Origin: Cryptolaemus montrouzieri
Lineage: Eukaryota > Arthropoda > Insecta > Coleoptera > Coccinellidae
Direction of reading: 5' to 3'
Assembly: GCA_013387265.2 (NCBI GenBank)
Contig: JABFTP020000083.1
Coordinates: 53,616,485-53,680,484, forward strand
Length of the DNA: 64,000 nt
This document shows positions 13,301 to 24,120 of the stretch, piece after piece; positions within the stretch are counted from its first letter, which is position 1, and each line of letters opens with the position of its first letter. The notes under the pieces were generated by a model. The model did not search any database. It had not been told where the DNA came from and saw only the letters and a program-made list of their open reading frames with translations. A program made the position numbers and the translations under genes.

Positions 13301-14218
13301 TGTAGGTACAGAAAGATTAGTCAAATATCTGCATTTATCACGCTTATAATGTACAAGGATCTAAATTTCGATGTACATTTTTGTGTTTCGATTTTCACAA
13401 TTTTAAACGTATTTTTTCAGGTCTTACTGTCATTATTTGGATTTCACGAAGTAATTCCTAACTTGGATTTCATATTAACGACGGAACAAGCATTCTGTCG
13501 CGAGAGAACAGTTTTCAGAGAATTATGTGCTAACCTGTTCTTTCTTGTCAGTGGCTACGATTCCCATCAACTTAATCGGGTAAGAAAAATTTTTTTTTTA
13601 CTTCATTTGCGATTATTTTCTTCTCGTATCTACCCATATAGAGAAAAATCTAAAATGTTCATTTGTTCTAAAAGCTATTTCTCTTACAGACGTTACTTCC
13701 GAGAATATTGCAGACAGTACCAGCAGGAGCTTCGACAAAACAGTTTTATCATTTTGGACAACTGATACTGTCAGGTGAAAATAATTTTAAATGTAGAACA
13801 TTTATTTTTAATTTAACTAGGTAGTCGAAACCGCAATATTATCGCAGTGTTAACAATAAAAAATTATTGCAGGCTATTTTCAAAAATTCGACTATGGTTT
13901 CTTGCGGAATAGAAGGAGATACGGCACCATGTGGCCACCAGAATATGATATTAATAAAATTACAGCTCCAGTTGCGTTGTTCTATTCAGGCAATGACTGG
14001 CTATCATCGAAGAAAGTAAGAAACGTTTGTATCCACTGAGGATATTTCTAATAACTTTTTTTCAGGATGTTGAGAAGCTATATCACAAACTACCTAACCC
14101 AGTCTTCAAGCAATTGATTGCTTATAAGTTGTTCAATCATATAGATTATGTATTTGCTAACGATGGTAGAAAATTATTGTACGATCAGATGTTTTCGTTA
14201 ATGGATCAATTTATCTAA
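10353..14218 (+). CDS. Secreted acid (lysosomal/gastric-type) lipase, seven exons
   Basis: Hydrolyses ester bonds of neutral lipids; a secreted or lysosomal alpha/beta-hydrolase. Modelled exons are 10353-10463, 12626-12948, 13055-13301, 13421-13579, 13690-13774, 13873-14015 and 14066-14218. They sum to 1221 nt (406 residues), the usual family length, and all splice phases agree. Exon 1 gives a signal peptide (MKQVRTFATSFSIVFQLVIV). Exon 2 begins the conserved GYPIEVH...EDGYLL...HRIP segment with the oxyanion HGLLGS. The catalytic triad is visible: Ser176 in GHSQG, Asp350 in SGNDW and His381 in NHIDYV, spaced as in the family. Exon 1 is the least certain part because intron 1 is 2.2 kb and contains a Tc1 remnant. 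Insect genomes carry many such lipases, so no specific symbol is given. Confidence 0.85.
11160..11590 (-). mobile_element. Tc1-like transposase remnant inside lipase intron 1
   Basis: Minus-strand reading gives, with frame changes, a segment like SYQYMNDILGANVVPF (near 11440), then LLFMHDNA (near 11375), then DLNSIEH (near 11295) and a tail resembling the Tc1 C terminus. HDNA and the DLN.IEH motif are hallmarks of Tc1-type DDE transposases. Stops and frameshifts interrupt it and I found no inverted repeats, so only a decayed internal fragment remains. Confidence 0.65.
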
Positions 14219-15179
14219 AATAAACGAATTTAAAATAACATCATTTTATTTAATTGAAGAGAATAAGGATTTATCAGTTTTATAAAAATTCGATTATAAT
14301 GTCAAACATAATTATTATTTTTCCTGAAAGTAGGAATTTCACTATTGATGCTTTTGAATGTTTGTCCCGTACGACTCCTAAATCGCACTTCTGTTACCTA
14401 AAGGGTAAATGAGCGTTAAAACCAGAGTATGGGATAGAGGAAAAGCAACAGTAAGCGACATCTAGTTTTTACGGCTGTTAATTATTTAATTTGAAACTTT
14501 CGCGAGAAAGAATAAAAAGGATTTTTTTTTAATATAATATCTTGGGTTTATAATCATTCATTTCATTATCTTAAGACGCGATAGTTGTTATGAGAACGGT
14601 TGCACCAACACATCGAAAAATGATAGAATCATTCAATCGAAATTCAACTCAATAGAGGCACTGAAGCACGTATACTACAGTTTTTCATTTGTTCTCATCT
14701 TTTTCATTTGATCCTCTAACGTATTCTATTCCTGCCTTTCGGTTAATGATACGCCAGGGAATTCTGTCTGCTCACTAACCCGGGAATTAGGCCGAACCCC
14801 AGTCGTGTCGAGGGAAGGGATCTTTAACGTCCAACACATTTCTGTTAGACTTTACGTCTCCCTCCGATAGATAGATACTCAAGCGATTCCTACAATCCGA
14901 AAAATCACACCGACGGATTGAACTCAAAAAACTCTGTACGCCACCGAGCCGGCTCTTCTGTATATTATACGCTGCGTAAAACATAGATAAGATATAATAC
15001 ACGGAATGTACTGTAATCACGTTTTTAACGCAGCGCCATCTATCAATTTAATCCTTCTTTGTTATCATCTTCTTCTTTAACCTTATGTTATGGTCAGTTT
15101 TTAAACGGTTTTATTTTTAAACTAAGAGGATGAAAATCTTCGAAAAGATGCACCCCGGAAATGGGACCAATGTCGGATT
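14219..15179. other. Intergenic region after the lipase
   Basis: No gene seen. AATAAA-like signals just after the lipase stop (near 14218-14223) fit its 3' end. A moderately GC-rich patch at 14750-14960 has no recognised content. Confidence 0.4.
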
Positions 15180-15600
15180 TTTACCTACTAAAAACCTTTT
15201 TTTGGGGTTCCAGCCCAAAGGCTATAGTGCTCTGGTAAAGAGAAAGAAGTTAGCATTAGAAGCAGGATGGGATGTCCGAGGGGATGGCTAGGCGAGAATG
15301 CCCGATACGTATAAAGAAGGCCTGCCCGGGTACAGATGCCAAGGTAGCGCGTACCGATCCGCAGACGGGTATCAGCTGATACTCCATTGACGACTTCGCT
15401 AGACGGCTGCTCTCTGCTGAACACAGAACAAATCCTAATGGGATCTTTTCTGCTGAATGATCCTATGGCCAGTTCCTATATCCGCCGCCGTCCTTCACAC
15501 ATTCTATCATATATTCGCAGAAAGACTATGGCCTCTGCCTGACGGTTGTAAAACCAGCTCAACACTGTCCCTGCTCGACTGTATACAATTCATATGAATT
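15180..15600. other. GC-richer block upstream of the CKAP2-like gene, origin unclear
   Basis: About 400 bp clearly richer in G+C than its flanks, for instance around GCGCGTACCGATCCGCAGAC. No frame is convincingly protein-like on either strand. It looks like an old inserted sequence, such as a retroelement fragment, or a regulatory block. I cannot decide between them. Confidence 0.3.
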
Positions 15601-15772
15601 GTGTCATTCTCTATAAATAGAATTATCGTCATCGATGCTCTTAACAACTATTGAAAATTTTCTGTGTTGAAATGAAAGCATTATTCTGTGGATAAACGGT
15701 CAAAGTTTGAAATGAAAGTTGTTCTTTCAATTTTTTAGTTCTCGAAACAGTTAATTGTTAATATTTGCCAAA

Positions 15773-17883
15773 ATGGAAAAGAAATCAAAACAAACAAAGA
15801 GTAATATTAATAGATCCCGACTTCCCGAAGTGAAAATGACGAAGACGGCTCGAATGCGATTGTTGAAAGCGAATCCATTGATAAAATACGAAGTAGAAAA
15901 AAGTAACGATGTCAAATTGGTGCAAAATCTGTCTCTAGATACAGTGTCTCGTATGAATAAAATCATTTTTGAAAAATTAGTTACTAATTCGAAGGAAGAA
16001 AATGATTCAAAAAGGAAACAACAGGAATCAGTAAAGAAAAATTCCGAGCAACCAAAATCTCAAAAACCAAAGCAAAGTAAATCATTTCATGAATAGTTCG
16101 ATAGGTCTTTCAACTCTACAATTCTTTATTTTTTCAGAAATTCATGAGGCGAATAATCACATGATAAATAAATTATCAAAACACGATGAAAAAGTTAAAA
16201 GTTTTCGAAGATCAATCTCAGTTCCTCACCTTAATAAAACTTTAGGTATGTTGTCTACAGTGTTATTCTTTATTAATTAAATAACTTGTAAACATCAACA
16301 TTCATTTGCAGGTACAATTGATGAAGCTGAAGATGAAGCACTGGGTAGGTCCATATCTACAGAAAATGTCACATTATCCAGTAAAGAAACAATCTTACAT
16401 GGTTGCAAAACACCTTCAGATAGAAGGCATTCAGCTTTTCCTCATTCGGCTAGTCGTAGAAGTTCTGTGTTTTGTTCAACTCCCAGTGCTCCTGCTGATT
16501 TGAAAAGGTACTCAACATGTGGTAAAATTTATTTTTGTACAACATAAGATAACATAAAATTTTAGGAGGCTTAATGAGTGGTTATCAAAAAGATCTAAGA
16601 AGAGTTCCGCATTTAAACACTTAAAATGTTTTGGAGTTCACAAGATAGAAATTGTTCAAGAGGAGGATAAAGAAAATTTCGACACCAGCTCTGTAGAAAA
16701 ATGTGGCAGCTACGAAGATTTGAAGATCGATAATTCAAAGTATCCAGGGCTTCATTTAGATGAAACATCTTTACTTTTTGCTTCTTCTGACCTGAAGAGG
16801 ATTGCTAAAGAAGCAATGCGTGAAATAAGTTGCCTGATTTCTGAGGTGATTTCTTGTGAATTAAAAATAGAAAATATTGAACCGTGTAACTTGTAATTGT
16901 ATCACTATTGTTAATTTTTTATCAACTTAGGGATATCCCATGGAACAGTGTGAGGCATGGCTGAGGATCGTCCGTAACAAGTGTCCTGAGATTACCCAGG
17001 AACCCAATTATTGGGAATGCAGAGCATCCATTGAACAGCTTAGAGGCGATATTGGATCTGCAGTGGAATGTTACAAAACAGCTGTAGTTCAAGGAGCCGA
17101 GGTGAGAAAAACCTTCATTTTTAAATTGGTTCATCACAATTACCAAAAGTGAAAAAAAAGAAAGGAAAATTTTTCAGCTATTTTTTTATCAATACACTGA
17201 TAGGTTTCATTTTGTTTGATACTTAATCATTCAAGAAAGCTAATTAGAAGATAAACATTTATTTTAAAGCAGTGATCAACAATTTCATAACTTTATGCAG
17301 AAAATAAAATGGCCAAAAGGTTAACAAATATCAGCGAATAAGTGCAGTTATTGGCTGATATTTTTATTGCAATTTCCAAATCAATCGAATCAGATTCTGA
17401 ACCGAATAATATTTTGCAGGTTCCTACGGTCCAAAAATCTTTAGATCAGCTTCTAGAAAAATTCAAACTTTTAGAAATTGACTCTTCAATTAGCAACTAT
17501 GAATCTGATAAAGCAAGAGCAAAAACCATACAAGATTTCAAGAATGTTTTCACCTCCATGGTGATTAAGTTTGCAATTCAAGAGAAGACCATAAAAAATA
17601 AACCAGAAAAGGAAGATTCTAGGTACTGTACTGGTTGATGCCAAATTTGTTTGTTTGGTTAAAAGATAAATCCCGAGAAATTAATAAATCAATCTGTTCT
17701 ATTTTCAGATATGCAAAGGATGGAAATTTGTCAAGAATACTCGTAACTCCTGTAAGAAGAAGTACAAGACTAAACAGATCCGGTTACACATCAACACCAG
17801 GAGTGAATATTTGTTCTTCATTACAAGAAATGGATTCCCAGATTAAAAGTCAAATGATATTTCATGGAAATGAAGCATTGTAG
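15773..17883 (+). CDS. CKAP2 C-terminal-domain protein (spindle/microtubule associated)
   Basis: Modelled exons are 15773-16076, 16138-16245, 16312-16507, 16566-16845, 16931-17101, 17420-17622 and 17709-17883. They total 1437 nt (478 residues) with consistent phases. The start sits in CCAAAATGG. The N-terminal part is Lys/Ser-rich and probably disordered. Exon 4 begins RRLNEWLSKR, and exon 5 carries GYPMEQCEAWL...ITQEPNYWECRASIEQLRGD and CYKTAV, a helical pattern like the CKAP2 C-terminal domain. Near the end, LVTPVRRSTRLNR matches the TPVRRS.R motif seen in vertebrate CKAP2 proteins, which stabilise microtubules at the mitotic spindle. The family call rests on this motif order, not on a search. 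The start of exon 6 is the least certain boundary. Confidence 0.6.
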
Positions 17884-18609
17884 TGAATTTGATCAACCAA
17901 ATATTTGTTTTCAAATTTTTTTTAGTAAAAATCTTCAAGGACCATCATTCCTCTCCCGGTTATGGAATGTGAATTTTGCCAAACTCCAAATGACTCGAAT
18001 TGTAAATGTTTTATATTTAAAAATGTATACTTTTTGCACTGACTTTTTTATCACTTACAGCTTGTTATTTCAATAATTTCAAATACATTTTTATTATTTG
18101 GAAATGTTACTACAAAACTAATACTTTTCTTCAATTATAATGAGTTATACAGAAAAATAAAATTCTTTCTATTCTCAACTTGTAACAAACCGATCCCAAG
18201 TATCTTTTGACACAAACTCATAAAACTGAGAGACCAAAGAATAGTGAGTCTATTATTTTCAAGTAAAAATGTCATAAATATAAAGAATGTCGAAAGCAGT
18301 TCAGTTTTTGAGAAATGGCGTTAAAATTTTGTGTTTTTTTATTTCTCTCTTGTTTATTTTTCGTTACCAGTATTTGAAATTTAAAACAGCTTTCCCTTAA
18401 ATGTCTACGAGATTCTAAAATGTAAGATTTTTTGCTAGTCATACCACTCAATTGTTTTTTTCAGTTTCCAACTAATTCGTTATAATGAATTGAATCCTTC
18501 TTTTGTTTAAAAACTTTTTTTATGACATAGTTTGGTTTAATTACATTCTGCAGGGCATAAAAAGATTCTAATCAGAACGAGGAATCATTTCAGCATAATA
18601 AGAATGGTC

Positions 18610-18735
18610 AGTGAGATAATAAAATCACCTTGTAGACTTTTCCAACAAATTGAAAAGCCAAATCGTGCAGAATTTCAAAAGCAACATACGTTTCAAATTT
18701 AAACCAAATAACTGGAAAAGTAAAACAGATATGTC
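18610..18735. repeat. Mariner-type inverted-repeat fragment
   Basis: The stretch around TTTTCCAACAAATTGAAAAG and GTTTCAAATTTAAACCAAAT is clearly related to 41586-41680 in the fry intron. It also resembles the inner part of the long repeats of the 4682-6839 element. It is probably a solitary end of a related transposon. Confidence 0.45.
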
Positions 18736-18839
18736 CGCAGTAGCAAGGCTGAATACTCAAAGGAAACGAGATAGAAGACAGCCTCACTAAAAAGGCAACA
18801 ACTGTCAGGCCGATGGGACCAGAACCAATTCTGACCATC

Positions 18840-19330
18840 CTATGGACCTATGTGCTCTCTTTCTTTCAAAACTGGACCACCACCGAGGCCCAAAATTACC
18901 GGGCAGACATCTCGGGACTGGGACAGGCTTACGAAAGGACCGCAATCAAAGAAGAGGTTACATGAACTACTGTCCCTCGAAAAAAAAGTGTTGGGATGGT
19001 AGTGGGCCTTTTAACGGGACACTAACTCAAACATTCACACGTCATGAAACTATCGGAAACGACACAATGACGTGGTTGCCTAGAAAATGACGAAACAACG
19101 GAACACATACTTTTCGAATGTCCCGCTCTTAAGGAAACCAGACTGAACACCTTGGGCACTGAAACGCCCAGCTCCCGGATGATCCAGGAGGTCCCTTATA
19201 ATAGTCTTGCAAGCTTCATCAGGAAGTTTTTGCGAGACAAATAACAACTAAACAAAACACGGCAAGCACAATGGGCAAAACGGCCTGAGTGCTGCCCATA
19301 TGGGCGCCGTGCAGGAAGAAGAAGAAGGCT
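18840..19330 (+). mobile_element. 3' end of a truncated non-LTR retrotransposon
   Basis: The + strand encodes, with at least one frameshift, the C-terminal part of a reverse-transcriptase ORF2. The segment NDETTEHILFECPALKETR at 19087-19143 fits the zinc-binding tail (His, Cys-Pro) typical of insect Jockey/R1-type elements. The frame ends at 19242-19244. A short 3' tail with (GAA)n at about 19314-19328 follows, as expected for such elements. 5' truncation is usual for LINE insertions. The exact clade cannot be assigned from this fragment. Confidence 0.65.
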
Positions 19331-21239
19331 GACTACTCAATACTTTACAGCCTGAATAAATTTGTCGCTTCAACTGCATAATGTCACTATTAAATAAATC
19401 ATTGATTTTTTCAATGCAAGTTCATATATATCCATAATCGCTTTGAATAAATCTCAATATTTATAATAAAGCACGCCGATTGCAGCCAAAGTCTTCATAC
19501 AATTTTAAGAATGATTATCGTCCAAAAAATAGTTGCCAATCTATTTCGAAATATGCATTCAGTGAAAAATATAAAACTTACATTATCTCATGAGTAGCAT
19601 ACTGGTGAATTGTCTGGATAAGGTACAGTAAAAGACCGATCAGAGAGGAGATCGCTTAATTAAAGATTTACAAATGAGAAAACTCTTTCGAATTCACCCT
19701 TTTATGCTGATCACTATTAAAACCTCGATTATCGAACCTTTTTTTGTGAACTTTCATCTTTGAAAATAGAAGAACTGAAAAAAAACAAACATCTGATGAG
19801 ATGGTATTTTGTGATCCTTGGGGGTAGGAAAACTAATTAGTCCGAGAGGATACATTTTTATCAGTTGATTTGTCTGCGTTTCATCGGGTTGTCACTCGAT
19901 GATAATTCTAATAATAATCCTTATACAAAATGAAATACAATCTAACTTGCAGTTTTCGTCCCGCTCGAGGTCCCCTGTCGCCTCGCGCGGACACATCGGT
20001 AGATACCCGGTATTTACAAAGCTTCTTATTACAATATTATTATTACTATTTTTACTAGCGACAATATAAGTAAATTCTCTGAAAATAAATGTCTATTTTA
20101 TTAATGATTGAATACTTAGATGGTCATGGATAATTACCATCAATTACTTCATAATTTACAAAAGTCATCACGTTCACTTCACGAAAAAGACTAATGAACG
20201 CTTTAAATTTTTACTTTTGGAAAGTTGTTTAGAACTTTGGGATGAAATGACCAATTTGCGCATATGTATAACGCACGCGTCAACCGTTGCGCCCCATGCT
20301 CTGGTCAAATTGGAATTTTCTGCTCGGATGAAAACAATTTTCATGTTCCTAGTTTTTACATCAAGTAGGTTTGTAATTCCTAATTGAAAATGTAGAAATT
20401 GTGTTTATACTTAAAACGACAAAACAACTAAATCAGTCAGAATATTTGATGGGATAAATAGATGAAAAGTCCATGTTGTATATATGTATTGTACTTTTTT
20501 TGAAAAATGTCAACATACTCTGATTTTATAGAAAAAAATGTTTATGTTTTTCATAACTTTGAAAAGGTTGAATCGAGATAATGTCCAAACAATACTGGCG
20601 TTTCTTCTATCAACATATGTCGGCTTCAATGGAACAATCTATATCAAACATCAGCTTTTAACGAGGCATTAAATATGGATTGTTTTTATACAACGAATAT
20701 ACTTATAAGCTTCCTGGAAACGAATTTAATCATGCAATAACGTTTGATTGATATTGAACAGTATATTATTAGTATCTTTTCATCTTGCCTGTGTTTCCGT
20801 ATCTTTTGCATACAGTGCGCCATCTTTCAATGCGATTGGATTTAAGAAATAGTTTTCTTCTTACAACATTAATTTGTCACTCAAATTGGTAGGTGATCTT
20901 ACGCTACCCGAGATAAGCGAAATTTTACAGTACAGATGTTATAACATATATTTTCAAAATTATATAGCCGTATAACAACAACAACAACAGTTGAAAAAAA
21001 ACTACTATAAATTATCGCATATGAAATTAATTCCGTTCGTTATTGTTCTATGCTTATTCGAAAGTTCTATGCGGGACGGGAAGGTCAGATAACCTCTATG
21101 TATCGAAGAAATCAAAAATGCAATGCAAATGAATTTTGGCGAGGCGACCTTTGGCTTATATATTCCTTCTGTTATCTATATCAACGTTTATGATGAATTT
21201 AGAAATAATATCAAGTTAAAATAAAAACGTGTAGAAATA
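19331..21239. other. Intergenic region upstream of the FIT gene
   Basis: AT-rich with no gene seen. A (CAA)n run lies at about 20974-20990, and TATATTC occurs at 21158-21164, 76 bp before the FIT start. No promoter element is decisive. Confidence 0.35.
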
Positions 21240-22352
21240 ATGGCATTCAAGCGCAAAACCACCTCATCAACACCATTAAATTTTCGTCCTAATATGAGTG
21301 ATGCTAACGTAGAGCCAAAAGGTACTAAACCTACTAGAGAAGCAACTACAGTTTCGGAAATATTGACTTTGATGGTCATATTTCTATGTAAGAAAATACT
21401 ATTTTTGGAGAGAAGATTAAAAATAATCATTTATTTGGGATGTCTTTTTGGAATATCTTTAGTAGCAGATGTTATGCCGATTCCAAGATGGTACTTTTCA
21501 CGATCAGATAATATAATCAACAGGTTTTTCGTTAAATTCGCATGGGGATGGAATTTATTTCTAGTAATCCCATTTTTGGTTTTAACTTGTTATATATATT
21601 GTTGTGGGCAAAAGCGGCGTATAGCTACGCATCATTTGCTCAGACTATTCATCGCCACATTTTTCTGGTGGTTTTGGACGAAATTATTCAATGTAATCGA
21701 AGCTAACTTTGGTCGTTGCATATCAAAAGGATACAATACTAAAGGAACTTGTTTGCATGCTGGTCATGTGTGGAACGGTTTCGACATATCTGGTCACTGT
21801 TTTATTTTAATATATGGCAGCCTTCTTCTAATAGAAGAAACAAGATGCATGATGAATTGGGATGGAATAAAAGATTATATACGTCTAGAAGAACATCAAC
21901 GGAGTTTTAAAGATAATTCTGTGAATAGTAATCCACTGCGAAATTTATCCGATGAAGAATTTGTGAACTTACAAATAAATTACGTAAAATACACTCCTTA
22001 TATTAGAGGACTGTTTATTGCTATAACGTGTCTTCAAGTGATGTGGGACTTTATGCTTCTTACTACAATGTTATATTACCATGTAATGGTTGAAAAACTC
22101 ATAGGTGGTATAATAGCTATAATGACATGGTTCTTAACATACCATATTTGGTATCGATTTCCTAAAGTGCTTCCCGTTCTTCCTGGTGAAGGAGTCTTTA
22201 AGTATATCAAGGATCAAATAACTAAAGCCCAATTTCCTGTTGCTAGAAGAAGAATAGGAAACATTGTAAATAATCAGGTTCCTACTTTTATGGGAAGGCC
22301 GATATATCGTCAAAATCAGGAGACAAATCAAGATGGTGAAGGAAACAGATAA
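21240..22352 (+). CDS. Fitm2: FIT family protein (fat storage-inducing transmembrane protein)
   Basis: A single-exon gene of 370 residues. FIT proteins sit in the ER membrane, cleave acyl-CoA there and are needed for lipid-droplet budding. The protein has a polar N-terminal tail of ~50 residues and then about six hydrophobic segments. The family signature is present: GTCLHAGHVWNGFDISGHCF, with His186, and TYHIWYRFP, with His302. These fit the two conserved catalytic histidines. The EETRCMMNW segment lies between them. It is longer than human FITM2 (262 residues), as in other insects. ATG at 21240 is the first in frame. A polyadenylation signal AATAAA at 23044-23049 would give a ~700-nt 3' UTR. 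Confidence 0.9.
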   Translation: MAFKRKTTSSTPLNFRPNMSDANVEPKGTKPTREATTVSEILTLMVIFLCKKILFLERRLKIIIYLGCLFGISLVADVMPIPRWYFSRSDNIINRFFVKFAWGWNLFLVIPFLVLTCYIYCCGQKRRIATHHLLRLFIATFFWWFWTKLFNVIEANFGRCISKGYNTKGTCLHAGHVWNGFDISGHCFILIYGSLLLIEETRCMMNWDGIKDYIRLEEHQRSFKDNSVNSNPLRNLSDEEFVNLQINYVKYTPYIRGLFIAITCLQVMWDFMLLTTMLYYHVMVEKLIGGIIAIMTWFLTYHIWYRFPKVLPVLPGEGVFKYIKDQITKAQFPVARRRIGNIVNNQVPTFMGRPIYRQNQETNQDGEGNR

Positions 22353-24120
22353 GTAACAATCATTTCTGAGTAAACTTCAAAGTGCCTCTGTAGATATTTC
22401 TGAATTTATTCTAAAATAACAATCAATTGGATGACATGGTGTGAATAATATAATAAGGTAGGATAAGTTTTGGAGAATTGAATAATAACCACTTAAATAC
22501 CAGGTTTTTTGTTATTTTGAAAAACTTAAATTTTACAAAACCTTCTACTGACAAAAATCATGATGTAAATATATGAAAATTGCTAATGTTTATATGCTAC
22601 TGGATGTACCATATAAATCCTAATTTAGATGTTTCAAATATTTTTTCATTGAATTAATCCTAGGAGCTCAATGAACAAACCTTAAACATAATCAAAAGAT
22701 GTCATTTCTATTGTCAGTTATGATCTAAAGTGCACACATACTGAAACTCAGTTTTATGAATTTTCTGACTTTTATCATGGTACTAAATTTTCTACTAAAT
22801 TAAATATTACCAATTTTTGACTGGTCTTTATGCCATTTTGATTTCACAACAAGTTTAATAACAACTAATAGGAATAAGTAATAAAAAAAGGCCAAATTGT
22901 TCCAGTTTTTGAGTTGGAATGAAGTGATATTTTATTTTTATATATTTAATTATATCCTTGAGTTAACTACTACACAATCTAAATGAAATTAACTCATTAT
23001 CTTGATATTTCTGAATTCATTGTTCAATAATGTTTAATTGTTAAATAAAAGTATTTCTATTTTGAAATTAAAAATATGAAGGTCTTTATTTTGGAATTAT
23101 CTACTAATATGTTTTCCTGCAAAATAATGATGTATTTTTTTTTTGATAATTGTAAAGTTGATTTTCAACTTTCTTGTGCAATATTATTCGTTAGGAAATC
23201 CTGCAAATGAATAAAATACTGAAATGGATTAGTATGATTTATAAACCTTTTATTAAATTTACATACAAACCAAGTATGTGAAATATCCATTGAAAAAATA
23301 TTCTTCAAATCTTTTCCAATAACACTTTTACAGTTTTGCTAATTGGTTGATCTAAGTGTTTATATTGACTTCATGAAAATAACTTATTCATAAATGAGAC
23401 CTTATTGTAAAGGGACAGTTCTATTTCATAATAATTACTGGGTAGCTTTCCCATGACCATAGCAAAAAACCTATTTTTATAACAGATTGAAATATTAGAA
23501 TTAGCCAAATTGTTATTCATATTTTATCTTCTAAGCATTATTTGTTTTATAGAAATCTGCTACCATGTAACATATCTTTTTTTGTATTAATATCACATCG
23601 TAGTAGATGAATATGCTTTTGTAGAAGTTTTTATTTCACATCTGTCAATTCATGAATTTTTGTTCTACTGTGTTCTATAATAAGATTAATATTCATTTTG
23701 TAATTTTACAATGCCTCATGTATATGTTTTCTATTTGTTGTACAATATAACGGTTTGTTATCAATAAGTACTTTTTCATTTTTCCTAATTGAAAAAAAAT
23801 ATATACCAAGAGACAACTTTATTTATGTCATTGAATGTATTTTTGTTGAAGCCTTCACGGTGGAACTATTTCTTTGGAAGTCAACCTTAAATTTAATCAT
23901 CATGAAATGTTTTTGCCCCATTCCTGTGCCAGAACTTCTGAATATCTTCAAAATTAAGAAGAATAAAATCATATTCAACTTTCACTTTCATTAAAAAATA
24001 AATCAGATGGACTGTCAGGTGATCATTGGGAAATGAAGAGAAGTCATGTGTTTTCATTATAGAATGAAATTTATTGTACGTTAATATTATTAAGCTACGA
24101 TTAAATAACATAACTGTCTT
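22353..24120. other. FIT 3' untranslated region and convergent intergenic spacer
   Basis: No coding potential. AATAAA at 23044-23049 (+) probably ends FIT. On the minus strand AATAAA at 24075-24070, about 45 nt past the fry stop codon, is a possible fry polyadenylation signal. The two genes are convergent. Confidence 0.5.

Noticed and set aside
15031..15039. GCGCCATCT motif, also near 20819
   Set aside because: The two copies sit at different distances from genes, and a 9-mer this short gives no statistical support without counting across the genome.
17342..17419. Frame upstream of CKAP2-like exon 6 (LLADIFIAISKSIESD)
   Set aside because: It is open but would need a separate acceptor. The acceptor at 17419 gives phase agreement and a family-like junction (GAE-VPTVQKSLDQLL).
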